Positions 1 through 7,519 are shown, numbered from the stretch's first letter. The stretch: 10,301 nt of DNA from Gammaproteobacteria bacterium (GCA_024276805.1 JAJRWJ010000233.1:1-10301), one strand, 5' to 3'. Numbers and translations are program-made. Notes: generated from the sequence alone by a model not told the origin.

Positions 1-383
1 ATGGCACCGGAAGTTTTGCCGGTGAATATCAGCGCGTCGCGGCATTGGACAGCGTTTTGACGCACAATCCGCACAACGAATATCTGATGATTGCCGTGCA
101 ACTTGGAGCTGTCGGATTACTCTGCTTCCTGATGTTTTTGTTCTGCCAGTATAAATACGCATCGCTGCTGCCCGGAAAAATCCGCTGGCTTGCCCAGGGC
201 GTCTTGCTGACACTGATCGCCAACAGCCTGATCAATTCCTCTTTTCTCGATCATACGGAAGGGCACTGGTTTGCCGTCTTGCTGGCATTATGCTTCGCCC
301 CACTGGAAACAGCTCGAAGAAAAAAGATACCATACAAAGCAGCCAGCCGAAATACAGTCGTTGGCAAAATTAATTATCGGTAG
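1..383 (+). CDS. O-antigen ligase / polymerase family protein, C-terminal part (partial at left edge)
   Basis: The reading frame is already open at base 3 and runs to TAG at 381-383, so the start lies outside the window. The segment contains a His-Asn-Glu-Tyr-Leu motif (HNEYL, encoded near 73-87) followed directly by a hydrophobic helix. This is typical of the periplasmic loop and following helix of the Wzy/WaaL O-antigen ligase family (PF04932). A second helix follows, then a short charged, basic tail. Such proteins are polytopic inner-membrane enzymes that join or polymerise undecaprenyl-linked glycans, for example O-antigen onto lipid A-core. Neighbouring glycosyltransferases fit a surface-polysaccharide locus. 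It converges on the minus-strand glycosyltransferase with only 28 bp between the stops. Whether it is a ligase or a polymerase, and which glycan it handles, cannot be decided from this fragment. Confidence 0.75.
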   Translation, partial: GTGSFAGEYQRVAALDSVLTHNPHNEYLMIAVQLGAVGLLCFLMFLFCQYKYASLLPGKIRWLAQGVLLTLIANSLINSSFLDHTEGHWFAVLLALCFAPLETARRKKIPYKAASRNTVVGKINYR

Positions 384-411
384 CCGCCAGACAGAAGCAA
401 TCCCTGCTGCA

Positions 412-1233
412 TCACAAATACTGGTCCAGTCCTTTCTCGGCCCTGAACGATCTGTTTGCCGACCGTATGCGCTGTTCGAGACGCCCGCGGTTTTCAGCCT
501 CCCGACCACGATCGTGCTCCCGATGCCAAAGATGCAGGACCGGCACGGCATATCTTCCATCGCGCCTTTTTACACCCGCCCTGTTCAAACGGATTGCCAG
601 ATCGGCATCCTCATGCCCCCAACCGTGGTAACTTTCATCGAAACCATTGACGCGTACAAAATCATCCTTCCAAACCCCCAGATTGCAAGTCTTCACACCT
701 TGCCAGCGCCCGGGCCACCGTTCACGCCAGGCGCCTGCCGGCGACAATGAGAGCAGCGGCAGCACGCGGTTGATATCGCCCCGCAACCTGGCCAGCAACC
801 ATTTCCCCGGCGACCATTGCCAGATATCCTCCCCTGCAAACTCGACTGCGCGACTCAGGCGTTGACTCAACAATATCCGGTTGCCGGCAACCAGCCTGGC
901 GGGTCTGGCCAATTGCACATGCGCACTGACAAAACGACACCCTGGAATACAGTCGCCATCGAGAAATATCAGATAATCCCCAGTCGCAGCGATAACCGCC
1001 CTGTTTCTTGCCCGGGCCGCCTGAAAGCCCTGATCCGGCTGCCAGACATGTTCAATCGGACAGAGAGCATGCGCAGCCAGGGCCGCGATACAATCCGCAG
1101 TCTCCTGCGTGGAGCCATCATCCGCGACAATGATTTCAGCAGCTGGCCGGTCCTGCCGAAACAGCGCCTCAAGCACGCATTGCAAGGCTTCAGGACGATT
1201 GTAGGTGGTTATGATTACAGAAACCTTCATCAT
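412..1233 (-). CDS. Family 2 glycosyltransferase with a galactosyltransferase-type C-terminal motif
   Basis: The product is a cytoplasmic nucleotide-sugar-dependent glycosyltransferase with a GT-A fold. Counting from the chosen ATG at 1233, the protein has about 273 residues. It begins with a typical GT2 strand and loop (VSVIITTYNRPEAL), followed by the nucleotide-binding VADDGST and a FLDGD segment that supplies the DxD-type metal site. A C-terminal WGHEDADLAIRLNRAG segment matches the Glyco_transf_7C-type motif found in many bacterial hexosyltransferases. The frame stays open up to a TTG at 1266, which would add 11 residues. No convincing Shine-Dalgarno lies before any candidate start, so the choice rests on family alignment. 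It is 102 bp downstream of the other glycosyltransferase (stop at 1336) on the same strand, so the two are probably co-transcribed. Donor sugar and acceptor cannot be inferred; a role in LPS or capsule assembly follows from context. Confidence 0.85.
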   Translation of the reverse strand: MMKVSVIITTYNRPEALQCVLEALFRQDRPAAEIIVADDGSTQETADCIAALAAHALCPIEHVWQPDQGFQAARARNRAVIAATGDYLIFLDGDCIPGCRFVSAHVQLARPARLVAGNRILLSQRLSRAVEFAGEDIWQWSPGKWLLARLRGDINRVLPLLSLSPAGAWRERWPGRWQGVKTCNLGVWKDDFVRVNGFDESYHGWGHEDADLAIRLNRAGVKRRDGRYAVPVLHLWHREHDRGREAENRGRLEQRIRSANRSFRAEKGLDQYL

Positions 1234-1335
1234 AGTCGTGCCGCAGCTGTTTTCCTTGCCGGACAAGTGTTCATAAGCCGCTGAATATTTTTGGATTAAT
1301 TACAGGCCGCGATCGATATGGCAATAGCTGCCAGG

Positions 1336-2091
1336 CTATGTCCTGTCCTGCTCATGCCGCTCGATCAGTTTGGCATACTTGAAATAAGAGCCCAGTGCAT
1401 TGAGTATCGAGATGGTCAGGCCATCCAGTCCGGCCAACGCCCCTCTTTTGACGATATAATGCTTGATAAAGGAGAGCATGCCACGAACCACCGGGGTCAA
1501 TGTCGATACTTTTTTCCCATCCTGAAACAGGGATTCCGCCTGCCAGTCGGAATATAGATTCAGCCGGTTGATCATGTCTCGCAGATCCTTGAAAGAGTAA
1601 TGGAGAATATGTTCATTCAGCCTCCGCAAACGCGTCGTCTGGATTCTGGCATGCGTTTTTACCTGGGAAAAATCAGTTTTGTGTTTATTGAATATCCGGC
1701 AGATATAATCCGGATACCATCCGGCAACCTTGATCCATTTACCATGCAAATGATTTTTTCTCCGACATTCATAGGCTTCGATGGCCGGATTCTGCAAATC
1801 CAGGCGCGCCAGCCTGTCGATCAAGTCGGCATCGAGCATCTCATCCTGATCCAGATTGATCACCCAGTCATGCCGGCAATGCCGTACGCCAAGACTTCTT
1901 TGCGGACCATCACCCTGATAATCATGGCTGATGACCCGGGCGCCTGATTTTCTGGCGATGGCAACCGTGTTATCATCACTGTGTGAATCGATTACCACGA
2001 CATCATCGCAAACCTTGAACAATGATTCCAGACAACGCGCCAGATACTGCTCGCCATTATAGGTAATGACCACCCCGCTGAATTTATTCAT
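1336..2091 (-). CDS. Family 2 glycosyltransferase, WaaE/KdtX-like (LPS core type)
   Basis: The product is a GT-A fold glycosyltransferase of about 251 residues acting on the cytoplasmic side. It opens with SGVVITYNGEQYL, followed by VVVIDSHSDDNT (nucleotide binding) and INLDQDEML, in which Asp-Gln-Asp forms the DxD metal site. The later WYPDYICRIFNK region and the compact length resemble the WaaE/KdtX group, which adds a glucose-type sugar in the inner LPS core; this is family-level resemblance only. Two starts are possible. ATG at 2091 has a GGCGG about 8 bases upstream and matches usual family N-termini. GTG at 2106 has GGAG 7 bases upstream and would add five residues. I prefer the ATG but cannot exclude the GTG. 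The gene is first of a two-gene minus-strand unit and divergent from the epimerase. Confidence 0.85.
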   Translation of the reverse strand: MNKFSGVVITYNGEQYLARCLESLFKVCDDVVVIDSHSDDNTVAIARKSGARVISHDYQGDGPQRSLGVRHCRHDWVINLDQDEMLDADLIDRLARLDLQNPAIEAYECRRKNHLHGKWIKVAGWYPDYICRIFNKHKTDFSQVKTHARIQTTRLRRLNEHILHYSFKDLRDMINRLNLYSDWQAESLFQDGKKVSTLTPVVRGMLSFIKHYIVKRGALAGLDGLTISILNALGSYFKYAKLIERHEQDRT

Positions 2092-2399
2092 CACTGGCGC
2101 CGCCACTGTAATGCTCCGATGCTCTTACACACTATTCAAACCCGGGCAATACACCCCGAGCCGCCAAGAAAAAACTGCCGCGACAACGCTTATCCCGGCA
2201 TAATAGCCATTATGCCAGCAACCGCGCGGCAACACCAAGTGATCAAGGTTAATACAGTCAACGCATTTTACGCGGGTCTTTCGACACAAGGCTGTCAGAT
2301 GACCGGTTTTCCAAACTGCACACTGGCCAGACCTCCACGCGTGTCTTAAAGGCCTGGGAGGAAACTAATCCGTGAATTCAAATCCACAAGAGTAACGAC
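2092..2399. promoter_or_regulatory. Divergent intergenic region between a glycosyltransferase and an epimerase
   Basis: About 300 bp separate two divergently transcribed genes, so promoters for both must lie here or within the flanking genes. I could not identify a convincing -35/-10 pair on either strand. The open frame on the plus strand at 2119-2349 has no family resemblance or ribosome binding site and looks random. Near the right end there is GGGAGG at 2356-2361, better than the AAGAG (2388-2392) that precedes the epimerase ATG. An 8-bp palindrome, CACGCGTG, lies at 2336-2343. No mobile element or RNA gene was recognised. Confidence 0.4.
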
Positions 2400-3314
2400 A
2401 TGTTTATATTGGTCCTGGGGGGGACGGGGTGCATCGGCAGCCATCTGGTTGAAGAACTGTCCGCCCATCATCACAGAGTCAGAGTCTTCAGCCGCAAGGC
2501 CGGACAAACGGCAGAACCACTACCAGGGGTCGAATATTACCCTGGTGATTTCGCCGATCCCTTTGCCGTTGCCGAAGCGATGCAGGATATTGACGCCGTT
2601 GCCCACCTGGTGAGTACAACCCTGCCGGCCACGTCAAACCTGGACCCGATTGCCGACATTCAGTCCAACCTGACCAACAGCGTGCACCTACTGCAAACCA
2701 TGCAAGCCACGGAGGTCAAAAAAATTCTCTTTGTCTCTTCGGGTGGAACAGTCTATGGTCCTACCGGCAATCTGCCGATCGCTGAGCACACGCCCCTGCA
2801 ACCCATTTGCTCCTATGGCATCGTCAAGGCCGCCATAGAAAATTATCTGAGGATGTTTCACAGACTGTACGGTATGTCAGCAGTCATTCTCAGGGTCGCC
2901 AACCCCTATGGGCCACGGCAGGGCCACCTGGGTACGCAGGGTGTCATCGCCACTTTCTTCGATCGCATCAGCAAACAGGAAACGCTCAATATCTGGGGGG
3001 ATGGCAGCACCATAAGGGACTATATCCATGTCACGGATGTCGCCAGGGCCTGTCGGCTGGCCCTGGAGAGCGACACCAGCAGCTGCTTGAACATCGCATC
3101 AGGAATGGGCCACTCCCTGAATGACATCATCAGTCAAATCGAAAAGACATTGGCAAAAACGGCACGGGTCCATTACAGTGACGCCAGGAAATTCGATGTG
3201 GATAAAATAATATTGGATATCACCAAAGCCAGGGAAATCTTGGCCTGGGTACCAGAAATCACCTTGCCGCAAGGCCTGCAAAATTACTGGCAGTGGCTGA
3301 AAGAGCAAGGTTGA
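2400..3314 (+). CDS. NAD-dependent epimerase/dehydratase (extended SDR, UDP-sugar epimerase type)
   Basis: This 304-residue protein belongs to the extended short-chain dehydrogenase/reductase family, which uses tightly bound NAD to epimerise or dehydrate nucleotide sugars. The N-terminal GGTGCIG (residues 7-13) is the dinucleotide-binding glycine motif. SSGGTVYG (113-120) is the active-site strand, and Tyr139 with Lys143 (YGIVK) is the catalytic YxxxK pair. VANPYGPRQ and the IWGDGSTIRDYIHVTDVARA region are typical of the GalE-like branch for substrate binding. Length and start agree with the family: an in-frame stop at 2373-2375 and no ATG between rule out a longer form. A weak AAGAG lies 7 bases before the ATG. 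It probably supplies a modified UDP-sugar for the adjacent glycosyltransferases. The exact substrate cannot be told from sequence alone. Confidence 0.9.
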   Translation: MFILVLGGTGCIGSHLVEELSAHHHRVRVFSRKAGQTAEPLPGVEYYPGDFADPFAVAEAMQDIDAVAHLVSTTLPATSNLDPIADIQSNLTNSVHLLQTMQATEVKKILFVSSGGTVYGPTGNLPIAEHTPLQPICSYGIVKAAIENYLRMFHRLYGMSAVILRVANPYGPRQGHLGTQGVIATFFDRISKQETLNIWGDGSTIRDYIHVTDVARACRLALESDTSSCLNIASGMGHSLNDIISQIEKTLAKTARVHYSDARKFDVDKIILDITKAREILAWVPEITLPQGLQNYWQWLKEQG

Positions 3315-3391
3315 CCAACGTGGAGCTTGAAACTGGAACAACCGCGATGCCTCGCAACCGACGTCTCAGAACAGTGCCTTCGAAGGCGCCA

Positions 3392-4180
3392 TCAATCGCC
3401 GGCCGAAACGCCCTGATAGGCTCGCTGCCTTCTTTCCTTGATAAAAAGCCATGGCTTTTTCATTTTCTGCAATGCAGCCAGAGCATAGGGCGCTCCCCCC
3501 AGGGCAACGGCATCGACCAGACAATACCAGGCCGCCACCCCGCTGGGCGGATTGCCCTGCGGCAAATCCAGAACCGGATCGATTACCGCCCAATGCCAGG
3601 TCCCCACTGCCGTACCGATCAATTCCAGCCAGGTGGTAATAAAAAAAGCGGCCAGATACAACAAAGGCGAGCGGCCTTTGAACAAATACACCAGAAACAC
3701 ACAAAACAGCAGGGCGCCAACGACATCGCCACGCTCCGCAAAGGTAACCCCCCACAACGACCACAAGCCACAGGCGGAAACGACGAAAAAGGCGATCGCC
3801 CGGGCATGGCGGTGAAAAAAACCTGACCGGCCCAGCGCCACAGCCGTCAAATAAACCATGCCGTGTCCAGGTGGAACATAGGCCGGTACATTTTCAAATC
3901 GATAGGTATACCCCCCCATGTAAGGGGAAGCAAAGTGCTCGCCTATGGTGGCAAAAATAATCGCAATAATGACCTGCATGCGCACAAATTTGCATTCGCC
4001 CAACAGCAAGCCAATCAGAAATACCCAGCCACAGACACCCAGCGCGTTTTGCTTTTGCAGCGATGCATCAGCATCGACCACCAGACATACCGCGACGCAC
4101 AAGAAGGTAAATGCCGCAATAAAATAATCACGGTATTGATGCCTGTAATCCACGCCGGCATCCGGAAAATATCGGAACAT
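3392..4180 (-). CDS. Unrecognised multi-pass membrane protein (262 aa)
   Basis: I do not recognise this family with confidence. The protein has about eight hydrophobic helices, roughly at residues 17-37, 46-61, 67-83, 104-117, 127-147, 152-167, 172-192 and 213-236, and a basic C-terminal tail (KERRQR near 248-253). Polar residues sit inside or next to the helices: Glu81-His82, a YVPPGHG loop with His106, Glu186, a Trp-His-Trp at 195-197, Asp201, and a GNPPSG loop near 209-214 followed by Asp223. This pattern suggests a membrane enzyme or ligand-binding protein rather than a simple channel. There is a faint similarity in style to carotenoid-hydratase-type (CruF) membrane proteins, but it is too weak to use as a name. 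ATG at 4180 is preceded by AGGTG 6 bases upstream; a TTG one codon earlier is less likely. It lies 65 bp downstream of the DedA-like gene on the same strand and is probably co-transcribed. Confidence 0.75.
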   Translation of the reverse strand: MFRYFPDAGVDYRHQYRDYFIAAFTFLCVAVCLVVDADASLQKQNALGVCGWVFLIGLLLGECKFVRMQVIIAIIFATIGEHFASPYMGGYTYRFENVPAYVPPGHGMVYLTAVALGRSGFFHRHARAIAFFVVSACGLWSLWGVTFAERGDVVGALLFCVFLVYLFKGRSPLLYLAAFFITTWLELIGTAVGTWHWAVIDPVLDLPQGNPPSGVAAWYCLVDAVALGGAPYALAALQKMKKPWLFIKERRQRAYQGVSAGD

Positions 4181-4245
4181 CAATCACACCTCTGCGTGCC
4201 AAACCCAACGGACAAGTCTAACATTGGCCAGGCAATAATTCCAGG

Positions 4246-4656
4246 TCATACAAACAAAATTGCAATCATCACATAGCGCGCCGTTTTTCCCAGTAAAATC
4301 GCCAGGGTCGAGGTCCAAAGTGGCAGCCGCAGCCAGCCGCCGGCGAAACACAGTCCGTCACCGACCACGGGCAACCAGGAAAACAACAGAGCCCAGCGTC
4401 CCCAGCGCCGCACCGAAGCGATAGCTTGCTGTTTTTTCCCGGGCAACAACTGCTGCAGGGGATATTTTTTTGCCGTCAAATAGCCAAGAAACCAGGTGGT
4501 CAGGGCGCCCAGCGTATTGCCAAAACTGGCAACGGCAACCAACTGCGTCGCCGGATTGCTGCCCTCCGCCACCAGATAAGCCAGTACCGCCTCCGATCCG
4601 CCGGGGAAAATTGTCGAGGCAATAAAGGAGCTGAAAAACAATCCCCACACGCTCAT
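4246..4656 (-). CDS. yqaA: YqaA-type DedA / SNARE-associated family membrane protein
   Basis: From the ATG at 4656 the protein has 136 residues, close to the roughly 140 of E. coli YqaA. It opens with a hydrophobic helix running into FPGGSEAVLAYLV, the re-entrant-loop motif characteristic of YqaA. A GNTLGALTTWFLGY helix follows, then RRWGRWALLFSWLPVVGDGLCFAGGW, the conserved Arg/Pro/Gly region of the DedA superfamily. The protein ends in a last hydrophobic helix. DedA relatives act in the inner membrane, and some members translocate undecaprenyl phosphate or phospholipids; the role of the YqaA branch is not settled. A TTG at 4668 could add four residues, and neither start has a clear ribosome binding site. 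It lies just beyond the terminator of the copper cluster and so is probably independent of it. Confidence 0.85.
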   Translation of the reverse strand: MSVWGLFFSSFIASTIFPGGSEAVLAYLVAEGSNPATQLVAVASFGNTLGALTTWFLGYLTAKKYPLQQLLPGKKQQAIASVRRWGRWALLFSWLPVVGDGLCFAGGWLRLPLWTSTLAILLGKTARYVMIAILFV

Positions 4657-4684
4657 AACTTTTATCAAATCAAGTTCGTATCAT

Positions 4685-4722
4685 AAAAAAACCCCTGCAA
4701 CCACATTTGGATTACAGGGGTT
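4685..4722 (-). terminator. Intrinsic terminator after the copper-protein cluster
   Basis: On the minus strand an 8-bp perfect stem (AACCCCTG pairing with CAGGGGTT; plus-strand arms 4690-4697 and 4715-4722) encloses a 17-base loop. The run of T that follows (A at 4685-4691 on the plus strand) completes a classic rho-independent terminator. It lies 25 bp after the stop of the cupredoxin gene and just before the DedA-like gene. It therefore ends the copper-protein transcript and separates it from the next minus-strand pair. Confidence 0.85.
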
Positions 4723-4746
4723 CAACTCACTGTCGGCAGGCCTTGG

Positions 4747-5607
4747 TCAGGAAGATCCCTGCTTGCCAATCAAAGAACTGAGCTGCGTATACAGCCAGCT
4801 CAACATCCTGACCAGATAACCGATCGCTTGCTTGGTCAAATCCAGCAAATAGGCGACTATTTCACCGGCACTCATGCCTTTGAATTTCCGCATCAGAAAA
4901 GGAGTGAGCAACAACCCAACCGCCAGGCCTATCACCAGCACGCCGGAAATCAGCGGCTGCTGCTCCGCTTTGGCAACTGGAGTCACACTGCTGGCTTCTG
5001 CAGTTTTAATTCCCGCAGGCGGCCCTATCCTGGAATAATCATCCTGGACAACGAAAGGAGTCACCCCCGGTATAGAGGGCAAATCGCCACTTCCATTACC
5101 TGTTTTCAACTGGCCTTTCATGCCTTTTTCCATGTGCTGGGCGAGGTCGCAATGCACCAGATAGGTCTTTTCACCCGGCGGCAGAATCAGCGTCCCGGAT
5201 ATTTTTCCTGGCCCCGTCACTTCCAGATGAAACATGCCCTTTGGATACAGATATTTGGGCAGGCCATGCATCATCCACTGATGGCGCACACTGTCATCAT
5301 TGATAAAGTGTACGGTCAGTTTTGTGCAGGGTTCGAATTGATACTCCTGCACATCGAAGGCATAGATGCGGCCAGGAAATTTTTTCGCATATTTATGCCC
5401 GGCATGCACGGTTATTTCCTTGGTCGCGGCAATGCCATCGCAGCCATCCGGGATCCTGTCGACATTCTGCCCCATGACCATGCCGCCGCCCAAGTCCATC
5501 AAATGGCCGCCACCATGATCCATCAATGCATTATGCTCCTGAAACTGCTTGGCCGACGCAGTTCCAGCCAGCAGCAACAGCAGTGTGGTCAGTAATAAGC
5601 TACGCAT
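4747..5607 (-). CDS. Membrane-anchored periplasmic cupredoxin (type 1 copper protein) with a His/Met-rich N-terminus
   Basis: This 286-residue protein starts with a signal peptide (hydrophobic core 4-15, likely cleavage after TASA at residue 19). The mature N-terminus is rich in possible copper ligands: His25, Met29, His31, His35, Met37, Met43 and Met45 in a glycine-rich stretch. A cupredoxin domain follows (about 60-170), with His109 in RHQWMMH and a C-terminal ligand loop HCDLAQHMEKGM. The latter supplies Cys153, His158 and Met163 with the C-x4-H-x4-M spacing of type 1 sites. Cys56 and Cys94 might form a disulfide. A proline/alanine-rich linker (about 178-217) leads to a membrane helix (219-238) and an amphipathic tail (about 246-280). 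The start overlaps the oxidase stop by 8 bp, and GGAGG lies 8 bases upstream, which implies translational coupling. The most likely role is a tethered electron carrier or copper donor for the oxidase; this is inferred from context. Confidence 0.88.
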   Translation of the reverse strand: MRSLLLTTLLLLLAGTASAKQFQEHNALMDHGGGHLMDLGGGMVMGQNVDRIPDGCDGIAATKEITVHAGHKYAKKFPGRIYAFDVQEYQFEPCTKLTVHFINDDSVRHQWMMHGLPKYLYPKGMFHLEVTGPGKISGTLILPPGEKTYLVHCDLAQHMEKGMKGQLKTGNGSGDLPSIPGVTPFVVQDDYSRIGPPAGIKTAEASSVTPVAKAEQQPLISGVLVIGLAVGLLLTPFLMRKFKGMSAGEIVAYLLDLTKQAIGYLVRMLSWLYTQLSSLIGKQGSS

Positions 5608-7357
5608 CTGACTGCCCTCCTTTCCTAGATGAAATCAACGACTTCGCCATGCCGATCACTGTTTCGCGGTTCACTACCAGCAGATAGGCAAAGACACCCA
5701 GCAACAGACCAACAAAGAAATTCCTGAGGGTATTATCGCCACCACTCGCTTCAGGCGGCTTTCTGTTTGCCTTTTTCGCCGCAATGGAAGTATCTACAGG
5801 GAAAGCCGCCGGCGGCACATAACCCCGCGCATCGACTTCGCCCAGACTGTTCCAGGAATCGGCGTTCTGCCAGACGGGATATTGACGCGCATGAAACTCT
5901 TTGGTCAGATACGCTGAAATATCGACGCCCTGTATTTTTGGAATTCCCTCTTCATTCAAAAAGGATTTATAAACGATTGCACTGACACCCCCTCCCAGGT
6001 TTTGTCCGTCTGTGGTGATGCCTTTTTCAGCATGATCATGAAAAACCCAGATGCCTTCCCCATAGCTATGCAGACCATCATCGACAGTGCTGATCCTGAG
6101 GTCATTGCGTTGCGCCGGAGCCAGGTCATAAATATCCCGGGTGATCTGCGCCATGGGATTATGCTCGACGCCATCATAATGGGTGATGGTCGCCTTATGC
6201 CCATGGGTATGGATTGCCAGCAATTCACCCTGGCTGTTGAACATGCGTACCTTTATATTCTGATCGGGTTCAACGACAATGAGTGACTCTCTCAGCGTAT
6301 AGGGAAAGGAGCGGCCATTCAGGGTATGGTAATCTTCCGTTGCATCAGTCAGATCGTATTCACGATTCATTTTTTTGGCAATGATGCGTGGGTCGTTGTA
6401 TTCCTGAATGATGCTATGCAACTCCTTGTCCAGGCCATGATAATGCAGATCATATTCGCTGTCGTATTTTTCCAGCACCGCCTTGGATGGATGCCGCACC
6501 TGGCCAGCGCCGACATTGAAGGTCTGCACCCAGTTGTTGGGGCGGTTTTCCTCGACGACGAACATGCCCACCAGACCCATTGCCAGATGCACATGCGTCT
6601 GGACGTGGCAGTGATAGGCGAATGTACCAGGATGCCTGGGTTTGATTTCATAGGTTCTGCTTTCACCTGGCATGACAAATTTGTCACTGGTTTGTGGCAC
6701 CCCGTCATTGCCTTCCCCGGAACTGTCCACAAAGGGGTGGTCCACGCCATGCAAATGAATGGTATGTGGCAAGTAATGGGTGTTTTCCAGTTGAATCCAG
6801 ACGGTATCGCCCTGCTCCACACGGATTACCGGTGAAGGGGCCCTCAGCAGAGGGTTAGCCTCGAGGCCGACAAAGCTTTTGGTCGCCATGCCCCGCGACT
6901 TGGGAGCAAACACCCACAAACCCGGCTGAATTCCCGGGGCAATATCGAAAGTTGGCACGACCCCCTGAAAATCCGGGGAATGCCCGTTCAGTTCCGCGAC
7001 CTCAAGCTTGATAATAATCAGATCCGGATCACCATCACCATCCCGGTCGTTCTTTTTGATCACCGCGTCCGCGGCCAGATAGGTATCCATGAGCGCGCCC
7101 ATGGAAATATTGTTGGTCCCCTTGACCAGGGCTGCAACAGTCGTTGGATTGTCTGGATTACAACGCCTCGATTCCTGAATCTGCACTCCCTCGATGACTT
7201 GGGCATCCCGCCATTCAGGCATATTGGACTGACAAAGCGGCTCAGCCTTGCCAGGTTCGACTTTGATCGTTGGTGGCAGATCTACCGCCGCGAATACTGA
7301 TTGCGAAATCAGTATAGCGACACCTCCCAGCAAAACACTAAAAGCATGTCTCCACAT
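5600..7357 (-). CDS. Membrane-anchored two-domain multicopper oxidase (type 1 site in domain 1)
   Basis: This 585-residue protein has a signal peptide ending near VFA (residue 23) and a C-terminal membrane helix at about 545-562 followed by a basic tail. It is therefore a periplasmic, membrane-tethered enzyme. Cupredoxin domain 1 (about 145-270) has HTIHLHG (His198, His201, His203) and the canonical HCHVQTHVHLAM, in which Cys250, His255 and Met260 with His198 form the type 1 copper site and His249/His251 are trinuclear-cluster ligands. Domain 2 (about 350-465) has HTHGH (His383, His385) and FHDH (His440, His442) but no Cys ligand. The eight His of a trinuclear cluster are all present. This layout matches two-domain oxidases of the type seen in the Nitrosomonas blue copper oxidase. 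Such enzymes reduce O2 to water while oxidising a metal ion or small molecule; the substrate here is unknown. Residues 24-130 form an extension with a Ca-binding-like DRDGDGDPD loop (104-112). The ATG has AAGG 8 bases upstream. Confidence 0.93.
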   Translation of the reverse strand: MWRHAFSVLLGGVAILISQSVFAAVDLPPTIKVEPGKAEPLCQSNMPEWRDAQVIEGVQIQESRRCNPDNPTTVAALVKGTNNISMGALMDTYLAADAVIKKNDRDGDGDPDLIIIKLEVAELNGHSPDFQGVVPTFDIAPGIQPGLWVFAPKSRGMATKSFVGLEANPLLRAPSPVIRVEQGDTVWIQLENTHYLPHTIHLHGVDHPFVDSSGEGNDGVPQTSDKFVMPGESRTYEIKPRHPGTFAYHCHVQTHVHLAMGLVGMFVVEENRPNNWVQTFNVGAGQVRHPSKAVLEKYDSEYDLHYHGLDKELHSIIQEYNDPRIIAKKMNREYDLTDATEDYHTLNGRSFPYTLRESLIVVEPDQNIKVRMFNSQGELLAIHTHGHKATITHYDGVEHNPMAQITRDIYDLAPAQRNDLRISTVDDGLHSYGEGIWVFHDHAEKGITTDGQNLGGGVSAIVYKSFLNEEGIPKIQGVDISAYLTKEFHARQYPVWQNADSWNSLGEVDARGYVPPAAFPVDTSIAAKKANRKPPEASGGDNTLRNFFVGLLLGVFAYLLVVNRETVIGMAKSLISSRKGGQSDA

Positions 7358-7476
7358 TGTTTTTACCTTGAATTTATTTTTGATATGAGCAGTTCCGGAA
7401 AGGAGAAAAACACACAGCCTGTTTTTGCAGCCATTGATGATAATAAACGAAGACCTGAATTACTGTTCATTGACCG

Positions 7477-7519
7477 TTCCGCGGATTTCTGCCGGCCGAA
7501 GGGCCGGCAGAAAACGGAA
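7477..7519. repeat. Strong GC-rich hairpin
   Basis: A perfect 12-bp inverted repeat (arms 7486-7497 and 7502-7513, GCCGGCC core) flanks a 4-base loop. It is extended by an outer 5-bp stem (TTCCG at 7477-7481 with CGGAA at 7515-7519) across a small asymmetric bulge. No T-run follows on either strand, so it does not look like an ordinary intrinsic terminator. In the minus-strand transcript it lies between the 195-aa gene and the oxidase gene. It could act as a 3' stabiliser, processing site or attenuator that adjusts their relative expression. Confidence 0.75.

Noticed and set aside
412..1284. Long plus-strand open frames opposite the first glycosyltransferase
   Set aside because: They are antisense to a gene with clear GT2 motifs and encode compositionally biased peptides without domain features.
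2119..2349. Plus-strand open frame of 76 codons in the divergent intergenic region
   Set aside because: No ribosome binding site, no recognisable motif and unremarkable composition; it looks like a chance frame in a promoter region.
3376..3387. A 12-bp palindrome (GCCTTCGAAGGC) between the convergent epimerase and membrane-protein genes
   Set aside because: No loop and no T-run, so not a terminator; a short palindrome in a 77-bp convergent gap is expected by chance or could be any minor site.
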